A stretch of DNA of 45,851 nt from F1-60-MAGs149 sp037133755 (GTDB taxonomy: Bacteria > Actinomycetota > Thermoleophilia > Gaiellales > F1-60-MAGs149): contig JBAXNN010000017.1 in assembly GCA_037133755.1 (NCBI GenBank), forward strand, positions 1 through 45,851. The letters run 5' to 3'. Numbering within the stretch: the stretch's first letter is position 1; each line of letters begins with the position of its first letter. The notes below the pieces were generated by a model. The model was given only the letters and a program-made list of their open reading frames with translations, ran no database searches and was not told where the DNA came from. Positions 32,549 through 40,924 of the stretch are shown piece after piece. The position numbers and the translations under genes are program-made.

Positions 32549-33912
32549 TCCCGCTCACGCTCGCCGCCGTTCCCGCTTCCGTCGTTATGCGTGGCGATCC
32601 GGAGGCCCTCGTCACTGGCGTCACGATCGATTCCCGTGCCGCGGGTCAAGGCGATCTCTTCATCGCGATCCGTGGTGGCATTGATTTCATCGAGAGCGCC
32701 ATTGAGAACGGCGCGCTTGCGGTCGTCGTCGAGGAAGAGGAGATCGAGCGCGCGATGGCGACCGATATCCCCAACATCCTGATGACGTTCTCCAGCATGC
32801 GTTGCCTGCAGTTTCTCGGCGACGCCACTGCGTCGGCCTCGGCCGCAACGCGCATCGGGGTTACCGGCAGCACCGGCAAGACGTCGACCAAAGACGCCAT
32901 TGCGCATCTCGTTGGAGGCCAACGGCGCACCGTTGCCGCGCTCGAGGGACATAACAACGAACTCGGCTACCCGCTCACCCTCACGCACCTCGAGCCCGAT
33001 ACCGAGGTGATCGTGTGCGAGCTGGCGATGCGCGGCAAGGGCCAGATCGCCGAGCTCTGCGCGCTCGCCGCGCCCGACATCGGTGTGATCACCAACGTCG
33101 GTGTCGCCCACATCGAACTGCTCGGCTCGCAGGAGGCGATCGCCGAGGCCAAGGCCGAGATCGCGAACGGTCTGCGCGAGGGTGGTACCGCGGTCATTCC
33201 GTTCGCCGAGCCCTTGCTCGATCCGTTTCTGCCTGCTGACATCGCGATCGTCACGTTTGGCGACGAGGCAGGCGCCGATGTTCAACTCGTGGATCGGCGC
33301 ATCGACCCGACAGGGCAGGACCTCACGTATCTCGTGCACGGCGAGCTCCTGAGCCTGCGCACCAACCTGGTCGGTCGGCACCACGCGCGCAATCTCGCCG
33401 CGGCGCTCGCCGTGTGCGCTGTGCTGGGGCTTGACCTCGCAGACGTGGCCGCCCGTGCTGCGGCGATTCCCCAGCAGCGCTGGCGCGGAGAATCGGTGGT
33501 GTTGCCTGGTGGGGTCGAGGTCGTCAACGATGCCTACAACGCCAATCCCGCCTCCATGGAGGCCGCGCTGCGCCTGCTGAGCGAGCTGCCCGCGGAGGGG
33601 CGGCGCATCGCCGTTCTCGGCCTGATGGCCGAGCTCGGAACCGACACCGAGCGGTACCACCGCGACGTCGGTGCGCTCGCGGCCCGGAGTGGTGTAGATA
33701 TCGTGATCGCCGTGGGAGATTTTGCGCGCGCGTACTTGGACGGGGCAGGCAGCGGCGTGCATGGTCATTGGGTCGCCACACCCGACGCCGCCGTCGATCG
33801 ACTCGCCGAGCTCGTGCGCAGTGGCGATCGCGTGCTGGTGAAGGGTTCTCGCTCCGCCGGCCTCGAGGCGATCCCTGATCTCCTCGCCGAGCGGCTCGAG
33901 GCACGCGCATGA
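32545..33912 (+). CDS. murF: UDP-MurNAc-pentapeptide synthetase
   Basis: MurF adds D-Ala-D-Ala to the tripeptide in the cytoplasm. The 455-residue product has D-S-R-A-A-G-Q-G-D-L-F in the first domain, the ATP loop V-T-G-S-T-G-K-T-S-T-K-D near residue 108, E-L-A-M-R-G-K-G-Q-I and N-D-A-Y-N-A-N-P-A-S-M. The ATG overlaps murE, and the stop overlaps mraY in the same way, so the three are translationally coupled. Confidence 0.96.
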   Translation: MIPLTLAAVPASVVMRGDPEALVTGVTIDSRAAGQGDLFIAIRGGIDFIESAIENGALAVVVEEEEIERAMATDIPNILMTFSSMRCLQFLGDATASASAATRIGVTGSTGKTSTKDAIAHLVGGQRRTVAALEGHNNELGYPLTLTHLEPDTEVIVCELAMRGKGQIAELCALAAPDIGVITNVGVAHIELLGSQEAIAEAKAEIANGLREGGTAVIPFAEPLLDPFLPADIAIVTFGDEAGADVQLVDRRIDPTGQDLTYLVHGELLSLRTNLVGRHHARNLAAALAVCAVLGLDLADVAARAAAIPQQRWRGESVVLPGGVEVVNDAYNANPASMEAALRLLSELPAEGRRIAVLGLMAELGTDTERYHRDVGALAARSGVDIVIAVGDFARAYLDGAGSGVHGHWVATPDAAVDRLAELVRSGDRVLVKGSRSAGLEAIPDLLAERLEARA

Positions 33913-34970
33913 CCAACGTCCTCGCCTCCGGTGTCGTCGCGATCCTGATCTCGGTCTTCGCGGGTCCGCGGTTCGTCGAGTTGTTGCGTCGCTACAACGT
34001 CGGTCAGCGCATTCGCCTGGAGGGTCCGGAGGGCCACCAGACCAAGTCGGGCACTCCGACCATGGGTGGTCTGCTGATCATCATCGCGACCGTCGTGCCG
34101 TATCTCGTCTTCTCGTCGTACGGCGCTCGCAGCCTGGCCGTGCTGGGGGTCATGCTCGGCTGCGGTGCGATCGGCTTCGTCGACGACTACCTCAGCGTCA
34201 TTCGCAAGCGTTCGCTTGGCCTGAAGGGGCGCTACAAGATGCTTGCGCAGGCGGTGATCGCTGCGGTGGTCTGCGTCGTTGCCAACCACGAAGGCATCTC
34301 AACGAGCATCTTCGTGCCGCTGATCGACATTCACGTCAGCCTCGGACCCGCGTGGTACGTGCTGGTCTTCCTGATCATCGTCGGCGCCTCCAATGCCGTC
34401 AATCTGACCGACGGCCTCGACGGCCTGGCCGCCGGCACCTCCACGATCGCGATGCTCGCCTTCACGGCGATGTGCGTGATCGGCTTCCAGGTTGGACAGC
34501 GTGCGCTCTCGATGCCGGGCATCGACGACACCGTGGGTGGGCCGGGACTCTTCGACCTGCAACGCCAGACCTCAGAGACGCTCGATCTCGCGATTCTCGC
34601 GGCCGCGCTGCTCGGTGCGTGCGTCGGCTTCCTCTGGTTCAACAGCTACCCGGCCGAGGTCTTCATGGGGGACACCGGGTCGCTGGCGCTCGGCGGCGCG
34701 CTGGCCGGCTTCGCGATCTTCACGAAGACCGAACTGCTCCTGCCGCTGATCGGCGGCATCTTCGTGGTCGAGGCTGCCAGCGTGATCATCCAGGTGATCA
34801 GCTTCCGTCGCTTCGGCAGACGCGTGTTCCTGATGGCTCCGATCCACCATCACTTCGAGATGAAGGCCTGGAGCGAAACGAAGATCATGTTCCGCTTCCT
34901 GATCATCGCGTCGATCTTCGCCTCGATTGCCTTCGTTCTCTACTACGTGCGTTTCAACCAGTACGCATGA
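33909..34970 (+). CDS. mraY: Phospho-MurNAc-pentapeptide transferase
   Basis: MraY joins phospho-MurNAc-pentapeptide to undecaprenyl phosphate, making lipid I in the membrane. The 353-residue product has about ten helices, G-T-P-T-M-G-G-L near the start, the metal-binding V-D-D-Y-L and N-L-T-D-G-L-D-G-L-A, and the A-P-I-H-H-H-F-E motif before the last helix. Length is normal. ATGA overlaps at both ends. Confidence 0.96.
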   Translation: MTNVLASGVVAILISVFAGPRFVELLRRYNVGQRIRLEGPEGHQTKSGTPTMGGLLIIIATVVPYLVFSSYGARSLAVLGVMLGCGAIGFVDDYLSVIRKRSLGLKGRYKMLAQAVIAAVVCVVANHEGISTSIFVPLIDIHVSLGPAWYVLVFLIIVGASNAVNLTDGLDGLAAGTSTIAMLAFTAMCVIGFQVGQRALSMPGIDDTVGGPGLFDLQRQTSETLDLAILAAALLGACVGFLWFNSYPAEVFMGDTGSLALGGALAGFAIFTKTELLLPLIGGIFVVEAASVIIQVISFRRFGRRVFLMAPIHHHFEMKAWSETKIMFRFLIIASIFASIAFVLYYVRFNQYA

Positions 34971-36253
34971 CCGGCGCGCTCGACCTACCGCGGTTGCCGA
35001 TCGTTCTCGGTGCGGGCCGCTCCGGGCTCGCGGCTGCCACAGCGCTGGCAGAGGCGGGCCGCGAGGTCACGCTTGTCGATGACGATCCCGCTCGCGTCTC
35101 AGGCGCACCTGTACCCGTCGTCGGACCCGATGAGGTCGAGTACGCGGGGTGCGAGGCGATCATCCGCAGCCCTGGCGTCGCCAACGGGCATCCGGTGCTG
35201 CAGGCGGCGCACGAGCTGGGGATTCCGATCTGGTCCGAAGTCGAGCTCGGCTACCGCCTGCTGCCGCCTGGCGCCCGTGTCATCGGCATCACCGGCACAA
35301 ACGGCAAGACGACGACCACGGAGCTCGTCGGTGCGATGCTCCGCGAGGCTGGCCTGCCGCACCAGGTGTGCGGCAACGTCGGCATCGCCCTCTGCGACGT
35401 CGCGCCGCATGTGCCTGAGGGCGCGATCGTGGTCTGCGAGCTATCGAGTTTCCAACTCGAGGACATCATCAGCTTCCACTGCGACGCAGCTGCGCTCACC
35501 AACGTCACGCCCGATCATCTCGATCGGCATGGGTCGATGGAGGAGTACGCCCGCATCAAGCTGCGCATCTTCGAGACGCAGGACGATCAGGACACGGCAG
35601 TACTCAACGTCGACGACCCGTTCTGCGACGAGCAGCGTCGCGTGCCCGGCGATGGCGCGGTGGTGCGTGTGCGCGGTGCCGATGCCGAAGAGGCCGGCTT
35701 CGCAGAGAGTCGCCTGCGCGGGGATCACAACCGCGAGAACGTTGCGGTCGCGGCCGCTCTCGCGCGTGCGGTTGGCGTTTCCGACGCGGCGATTGCCAGT
35801 GCGGTTCGGCAGTTCCACCCGGTCGCGCATCGCCTCGAGGATTGCGGCGAGGCCAATGGCGTGCGCTTCTGGAACGACTCCAAGGCCACCAACGTGGATG
35901 CCACGCTGAAGGCACTGACGGCGTTTCCGGACGAACCGGTGCGTCTGATTCTCGGCGGTAGCGACAAAGGGGCCGATTTCGTGCCACTCGCCACGGCGCT
36001 GGCCGGCCAGATCCAGCGCGCCTACCTGACCGGCCCGGCTGGGCGGCGGATGGCCGATCCGCTGGCAGCGCGTGGGGTGGACGCCGTGCTCTGCGACGAT
36101 TTCGACGACGCGGTGCGCCGGGCCACACTCGACAGTGCGCCGGGCGACCACGTGCTGCTCGCGCCGGCCTGCGCCAGCTTCGATGAATTCACGGATTACG
36201 TGGCGCGAGGTGAGCATTTTCGCGAGCTCGCCGGCGAGCTCGGCGCCCGCTGA
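34967..36253 (+). CDS. murD: UDP-MurNAc-L-alanine:D-glutamate ligase
   Basis: MurD adds D-Glu to UDP-MurNAc-L-Ala. The 428-residue product starts M-T-G-A-L-D-L-P and has the Rossmann-like first domain (V-L-G-A-G-R-S-G), the ATP loop G-T-N-G-K-T-T-T-T near residue 110, E-L-S-S-F-Q-L-E and N-D-S-K-A-T-N near residue 305. The ATG overlaps the mraY stop; the open frame upstream of it is antisense noise within mraY. Confidence 0.96.
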   Translation: MTGALDLPRLPIVLGAGRSGLAAATALAEAGREVTLVDDDPARVSGAPVPVVGPDEVEYAGCEAIIRSPGVANGHPVLQAAHELGIPIWSEVELGYRLLPPGARVIGITGTNGKTTTTELVGAMLREAGLPHQVCGNVGIALCDVAPHVPEGAIVVCELSSFQLEDIISFHCDAAALTNVTPDHLDRHGSMEEYARIKLRIFETQDDQDTAVLNVDDPFCDEQRRVPGDGAVVRVRGADAEEAGFAESRLRGDHNRENVAVAAALARAVGVSDAAIASAVRQFHPVAHRLEDCGEANGVRFWNDSKATNVDATLKALTAFPDEPVRLILGGSDKGADFVPLATALAGQIQRAYLTGPAGRRMADPLAARGVDAVLCDDFDDAVRRATLDSAPGDHVLLAPACASFDEFTDYVARGEHFRELAGELGAR

Positions 36254-36294
36254 CAGGCGGAGGGGATGCCGCACGAGCGGCGAACCCACCGGTG

Positions 36295-37563
36295 ATGCGG
36301 CGTGTCAACCCCCTCAGGCTCGTGCTGACTGGCGAGCACCCACCGCTCGTACCCTCGGGGTCGCGGCGTGAGCTGCCGCTCGAGGCCCAGGTCCTCCTGA
36401 TCATCACGATCTGCCTCGCGGTGTTCGGGCAGTTGATGGTCTACTCGGCCTCCAGTGCCTACGCGATGACGCACGCCGAGTTCAACTTCGACTCGCTCTA
36501 CTTCATCAAGTCGGGTGTGATCTACACGATCGCTGGTCTCGGCCTGATGGTGGCGATGATCTTCGTACCGGCCGGCTGGCTCAAGCGGCTGGCTCCGATC
36601 GTCTTCGTCGGCTCCTTGGTTGGTCTCGCCGCGGTGCGGCTCCCGGGTGTTGGCGTTGCTGCCAACGGTGCCTCACGTTGGCTTGCCGTCGGACCGTTCA
36701 CGATTCAGCCGTCCGAATTCGCGAAGCTCGGGACGCTGCTGGTCGTGGCGCTGATTCTCGCCAACCGCCGCAAGCCGCCCGAGACGATGAAGGAGCTGGC
36801 GATGCCGCTCGGTCTGCTGGTCGGGCTCGTCTGCGCCCTGATCATGATCCAGCCGGACCTCGGTACGACGCTCGCCGTGGTGATCATGGTGTTCGCGCTC
36901 CTGATCGTCGCAGGCGTCAAGGAGAAGCTGCTCGCGCAGCTGCTCGCGATCGGGCTCGCGGTCGGTGCAGTGTTGATCTACGCAGCGCCGTATCGCCGCG
37001 ACCGCATCTTCGCGTTTCTCGATCCGTGGGGCCAGAGCGCCGATGGCGCGTACCAGGTGGTGCAGTCGATGATCGCAATTGGCTCTGGCGGCATCTTCGG
37101 CGTCGGTCTCGGCGGCAGCGTCCAGAAGGTCAACTTCCTCCCCGAGGCCCACACCGACATGATCTTCGCCGTGATCGGCGAGGAGCTGGGTCTGATCGGC
37201 GCACTGATCGTGGTGGGCCTGTTCGCGGCCTTCGCCTGGGCTGGGTACACGATCGCGTCGCGCACCGTCGATCCCTTCCAGCGACTGCTGGCCGCCGGTG
37301 CGACCGCGCTGATCGTTGGGCAGGCAATCGTCAACCTCGGCGCCGTTATGGGCATCCTGCCGTTGACGGGCATTCCGCTGCCGCTGATCTCCTACGGCTC
37401 GTCGTCGCGTCTGGTGATTCTCGCGCTCGTCGGCATCCTGATCGCCATCAGCCGCGAGCCGCAATTGGTGCCGCGCCCGCGACGAACCGCGACGCCAGAT
37501 CCCAACGCGCCCACGCCCAAGAAGCCGCGCGCGCCGCGTAAGCGCCAGCCGGTCGGGGCCTAG
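36295..37563 (+). CDS. ftsW: FtsW septal peptidoglycan glycosyltransferase
   Basis: FtsW is the SEDS-family polymerase that builds septal glycan strands together with FtsI. The 422-residue product has ten helices, G-A-S-R-W-L-A-V-G-P-F-T-I-Q-P-S-E-F-A-K near residue 125, the catalytic-loop region Q-P-D-L-G-T, and I-S-Y-G-S-S-S-R-L near the end. The tail is Pro/Arg/Lys-rich and cytoplasmic. Either ATG 36295 or the GTG just before it can start the protein. RodA is possible by sequence, but the location supports FtsW. Confidence 0.93.
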   Translation: MRRVNPLRLVLTGEHPPLVPSGSRRELPLEAQVLLIITICLAVFGQLMVYSASSAYAMTHAEFNFDSLYFIKSGVIYTIAGLGLMVAMIFVPAGWLKRLAPIVFVGSLVGLAAVRLPGVGVAANGASRWLAVGPFTIQPSEFAKLGTLLVVALILANRRKPPETMKELAMPLGLLVGLVCALIMIQPDLGTTLAVVIMVFALLIVAGVKEKLLAQLLAIGLAVGAVLIYAAPYRRDRIFAFLDPWGQSADGAYQVVQSMIAIGSGGIFGVGLGGSVQKVNFLPEAHTDMIFAVIGEELGLIGALIVVGLFAAFAWAGYTIASRTVDPFQRLLAAGATALIVGQAIVNLGAVMGILPLTGIPLPLISYGSSSRLVILALVGILIAISREPQLVPRPRRTATPDPNAPTPKKPRAPRKRQPVGA

Positions 37564-37581
37564 CGCCTCCGCGCCGTGGGC

Positions 37582-37587
37582 TAGCCT
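37582..37587 (+). promoter_or_regulatory. -10 box TAGCCT, leaderless start of murG
   Basis: TAGCCT is followed by 7 bases and the ATG at 37595. The GGAGG between box and ATG would be outside the mRNA if the transcript starts at the ATG, so leaderless and leadered readings compete here. Confidence 0.5.
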
Positions 37588-37594
37588 TGGAGGC

Positions 37595-38665
37595 ATGTCG
37601 GTGCGGATCCTGATCGCCGCAGGCGGAACGGTGGGCCACGTTGCGCCCGCTCTAGCCGTCGCCGACGAGCTGCGCTCGCGTGGTGTGGACGTCACGTTCG
37701 CTGGCACGCCCAACCGCATCGAGGCCGAGGTGGTGCCCGCCCGCGGTTACCCGTTCTTGCCGTTTGACGTTTCGGGGTTCCCGCGCTCGGCCAGCGTGCA
37801 GTTGGTCAAGGCGATGGGGAAGGCTGTGGTCGCGCCGTTCTCGTGCTCGGGGATCATCAAGCAGGTCCGTCCCGATGCGGTGTTTGGTGCTGGTGGGTAC
37901 GTGGCGGGTCCGATGCTCGCCGCCGCCCGGCATCATCGCCTCCCGTCGGCGCTGAGCGAGGCCGACGCCCGTATCGGCCTGGCCAACCGGCTTGCCGCAC
38001 CGCTCGTCGACCGTGTCTTTCTCGCCTTCCCCGTCGCCGGCCGCACGCCGCCGAAGTACCTCGTGACCGGTCGTCCCGTCGATCGCGCGTTCGTCGAGAC
38101 GACACGGGCGCAGGGGCGTGCCGCGCTCGGCCTTGGTGACGACGAACGCGTAGTCGTCGCGTTTGGTGGCTCGCTCGGCGCCGGCCCGATCAACGATGCA
38201 CTGCGGCTGGCGTACGACGATGGCGTTCCGGTTGGCCAGCGCGTGCTCCTCGTGACCGGACGCGGCAAGGTGCGTGCCGGTACCGCACCGGAGCGCTTCG
38301 ACGAGCTCGAGTTCACCAGCGACATGCCGAATCTGCTGGCCGCAGCCGATCTTGTCGTTGCGCGCTCCGGTGGGTCTGTCTACGAGGTTGCCGCGGCGCG
38401 CCGCGCCGCCATCCTCGTCCCCTGGGCAGGGGCCGCAGACGACCACCAAACGCTCAACGCCGCGCCGTTTGCCGCTGCTGGGGCAGCCGTGGTCCTGCCC
38501 GACGGCGCGCTGACCGCCCACGGGCTGCGTGAGGCGATCGATCGCATCCTCGGTGATACCGCCCGGCGCGAGGCAATGGAGACGGCGATGGCGACACTCG
38601 CGAAGCCCGCTGCGGCACGCGAGATGGCCGACGTCCTCCTGCAGCTGGCGGAGGGACGCGCATGA
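37595..38665 (+). CDS. murG: MurG, lipid II-forming GlcNAc transferase (divergent subgroup)
   Basis: MurG adds GlcNAc to lipid I at the inner face of the membrane. The 356-residue GT28 product has the first glycine loop as A-A-G-G-T-V-G-H-V-A-P-A-L-A, F-G-A-G-G-Y-V-A-G-P, F-G-G-S-L-G-A-G-P-I-N and the donor-site R-S-G-G-S-V-Y-E. Where other MurG proteins have H-E-Q-N-A-x-P-G, this one has S-E-A-D-A-R-I-G. The family assignment is firm from position and fold motifs. The ATG lies 31 bases past ftsW; the stop overlaps murC. Confidence 0.92.
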   Translation: MSVRILIAAGGTVGHVAPALAVADELRSRGVDVTFAGTPNRIEAEVVPARGYPFLPFDVSGFPRSASVQLVKAMGKAVVAPFSCSGIIKQVRPDAVFGAGGYVAGPMLAAARHHRLPSALSEADARIGLANRLAAPLVDRVFLAFPVAGRTPPKYLVTGRPVDRAFVETTRAQGRAALGLGDDERVVVAFGGSLGAGPINDALRLAYDDGVPVGQRVLLVTGRGKVRAGTAPERFDELEFTSDMPNLLAAADLVVARSGGSVYEVAAARRAAILVPWAGAADDHQTLNAAPFAAAGAAVVLPDGALTAHGLREAIDRILGDTARREAMETAMATLAKPAAAREMADVLLQLAEGRA

Positions 38666-39975
38666 GCGTGCACTTCGTCGGTGTTGGCGGAGCCGGCATG
38701 AGCGGCATCGCCCGTGTGCTGGTGCAGCGCGGCGAGCAGGTAACGGGCTGTGATCGCTCGCTGAGCCCACTGCTCCAGCGTCTGGCGCAGGACGGCATCA
38801 CCTGTCACGTCGGGCACGACCCGGCTCATCTTGACGGCTGTGATCGCGTGATCGTCTCCGGCGCGATTCCCCACGACACCCCAGAGCTCGAGCGCGCCCG
38901 CGAACTCGGCCTGCCGATCCAGCATCGCGCTGAGGCGCTTGCCGACATCCTGCGCGACCACGAACGCCGGGTCGTGGTGACGGGGGCGCACGGCAAGACA
39001 ACCACGTCCTCGATGCTCGCGTTTGCCGCGGTCGAACTTGGGCTAGATCCCACCTTCGTCGTGGGCGGCGAGGTGCGCCAACTGGCCACCAACGCCCGTG
39101 GCGGTGCAGGTGACCTCGCGATCGTCGAAGGCGACGAGTCCGACCGCTCCGTGCGCCAGTTGCCCGCAACGATCGGCGTCGTCCTCAACGTCGACTTCGA
39201 TCATCTCGACCACTACGACTCCGTGGAGGATGTCGTTGCGCTGCTGAACGAGTGGGCCTGCACGATTCCGGCCGACGGGTTCGTGGCGGTGGGGGATGGA
39301 GTCGCGATCACACCGACGGCCGACGTCGCGCGATTCGGGGTCGGCCCCGGTGAAGGCCTGCGCGCACTCGACGCGGCCACCGATATCGACGGTGTCTCGT
39401 TCCGGCCCTCGCGGGGTCCCGAGCGCGTCCAGCTTGCCGTGCCCGGCATCCACAACGCTGGCAACGCCTGTGCGGCCGCTCTCGTGCTGGAGCGGTTGGG
39501 CGTGTCGATCGACGCTGCCTTCGCCGCGCTCGAGCGGTTCACGGGTACCGGTCGTCGCTTCGAGGTCATCGGCACGGCCTTCGGGTATACGGTCGTTGAC
39601 GATTACGCGCATCACCCCACAGAACTCGTGGCTGCGATTGCCGCAGCGCGTGGGCGCAACCCCAAACGTCTCGTCGTGCTCTTTCAGCCGCACCAGCCGT
39701 GGCGTACCAAGGCGTTCAGCGCCGAGTTTGCTGCTGCTCTCAGTGCTGCGGACTACGTGGTGGTGCTCGAAACCTACGTGGCGCGTGGAGCGCCGGATCC
39801 TGAGGCAAGCGCCATGCGGATCGTCGAGCAGGTCGAGGGACCGCAGGCCAGTTTCGTGATCGATGCCCCTCGAGCGGTCAAGGAACTCCGTGGTCTTGGG
39901 CGTAGCGGCGATCTCATCTTGTGTTGCGGTGCGGGGCCGGTCGATGCCATCGCCCGCGAGGTGCTCTACGGATGA
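38662..39975 (+). CDS. murC: UDP-MurNAc:L-alanine ligase
   Basis: MurC adds L-Ala to UDP-MurNAc. The 437-residue product starts M-S-V-H-F-V-G-V-G-G-A-G-M-S-G-I-A and has V-T-G-A-H-G-K-T-T-T-S-S near residue 110, E-G-D-E-S-D-R-S and V-D-D-Y-A-H-H-P-T-E. ATGA overlaps on both sides couple it to murG and murB. Confidence 0.96.
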   Translation: MSVHFVGVGGAGMSGIARVLVQRGEQVTGCDRSLSPLLQRLAQDGITCHVGHDPAHLDGCDRVIVSGAIPHDTPELERARELGLPIQHRAEALADILRDHERRVVVTGAHGKTTTSSMLAFAAVELGLDPTFVVGGEVRQLATNARGGAGDLAIVEGDESDRSVRQLPATIGVVLNVDFDHLDHYDSVEDVVALLNEWACTIPADGFVAVGDGVAITPTADVARFGVGPGEGLRALDAATDIDGVSFRPSRGPERVQLAVPGIHNAGNACAAALVLERLGVSIDAAFAALERFTGTGRRFEVIGTAFGYTVVDDYAHHPTELVAAIAAARGRNPKRLVVLFQPHQPWRTKAFSAEFAAALSAADYVVVLETYVARGAPDPEASAMRIVEQVEGPQASFVIDAPRAVKELRGLGRSGDLILCCGAGPVDAIAREVLYG

Positions 39976-40865
39976 GCGCGCTGCCTGCAGGCATCGATCG
40001 CGACGTACCGCTCAGTCGCTTCACCACCATCGGCACCGGCGGTCCTGCCGCCTTTCTCGGCGAGCCGACCGACGACCCCTCGCTGGTCACGATGCTGCGG
40101 TGGGCGCGGGAGGAAGAGCAGGCGATCGCCGTGATCGGTCTCGGCTCCAACCTGCTGCCCGCCGACAGCGGCTTTGATGGTCTGGTCCTGCGTCTCGCCG
40201 GCGACCTTGCCCGCATCGAGGTGACGGCGACCGGCGCCGTGCTCGGTGGCGGCGCGTCATTGGCAGCGGCCGTGCGCAAGGTGGGGGATGCCGGTCTGGC
40301 TGGCTTCGAGTTCGCCTGCGCCATCCCTGGCACGATGGGTGGCGCGGTGCGGATGAACGCCGGTGCCTACGGGCGCGAGATCGCGAACGTTCTGATCACC
40401 GCGACCGTCTGCAGCGCCGATGGTCGGCGTCGAGTTCCGGCTGCCGAGCTGGGGCTCACCTATCGCCACTCGGATCTTCAGTACGGCGAGATCGTCACGG
40501 CGGCGGAAATCGAGTTGACGTCGGATGACCCGGCCGCGATCAAAGAGCGTGTCCGTGAGTATCAGGGCCGGCGCACCGCAGCCCAGCCGCGCAAGGCGCG
40601 GACCTTCGGGAGTGTCTTCAAGAACCCGGAGGGCGATCGCACGAGCGGACAACTCCTCGAGGCGTGTGGACTCAAGGGCTATCGCGTCGGCGGAGCGCAG
40701 ATCTCCGAGAAGCACGCGAACTTCATCGAGAATGTCGAAGGTGCGACATCAGCCGACGTCGTCGCCCTGATGACCGAGGCGCGCCGCCGCGCCAAGGACC
40801 AATTCGGCGTCGAACTGCACCATGAGGTGCAGACGCTGGGCGATATCGCGATTCCTCCTGTGTGA
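39972..40865 (+). CDS. murB: UDP-N-acetylenolpyruvoylglucosamine reductase
   Basis: MurB reduces the enolpyruvyl group to make UDP-MurNAc, using FAD and NADPH. The 297-residue product has T-T-I-G-T-G-G-P-A near residue 20, V-I-G-L-G-S-N-L-L, G-F-E-F-A-C-A-I-P-G-T-M-G-G-A-V and the catalytic F-G-S-V-F-K-N-P, followed by G-A-Q-I-S-E-K-H-A-N-F. The ATG overlaps the murC stop. It is the last gene of the dcw cluster in this window. Confidence 0.95.
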   Translation: MSALPAGIDRDVPLSRFTTIGTGGPAAFLGEPTDDPSLVTMLRWAREEEQAIAVIGLGSNLLPADSGFDGLVLRLAGDLARIEVTATGAVLGGGASLAAAVRKVGDAGLAGFEFACAIPGTMGGAVRMNAGAYGREIANVLITATVCSADGRRRVPAAELGLTYRHSDLQYGEIVTAAEIELTSDDPAAIKERVREYQGRRTAAQPRKARTFGSVFKNPEGDRTSGQLLEACGLKGYRVGGAQISEKHANFIENVEGATSADVVALMTEARRRAKDQFGVELHHEVQTLGDIAIPPV

Positions 40866-40906
40866 GCCGGCATACCGGCGACCGACGTCGTCCGATCACT
40901 GGCGAC

Positions 40907-40912
40907 TAGGTT
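40907..40912 (+). promoter_or_regulatory. -10 box TAGGTT upstream of the sigma-like gene
   Basis: TAGGTT ends 12 bases before the ATG at 40925, giving a leader of about 5 bases. Confidence 0.45.
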
Positions 40913-40924
40913 CGGCGCTGAACC

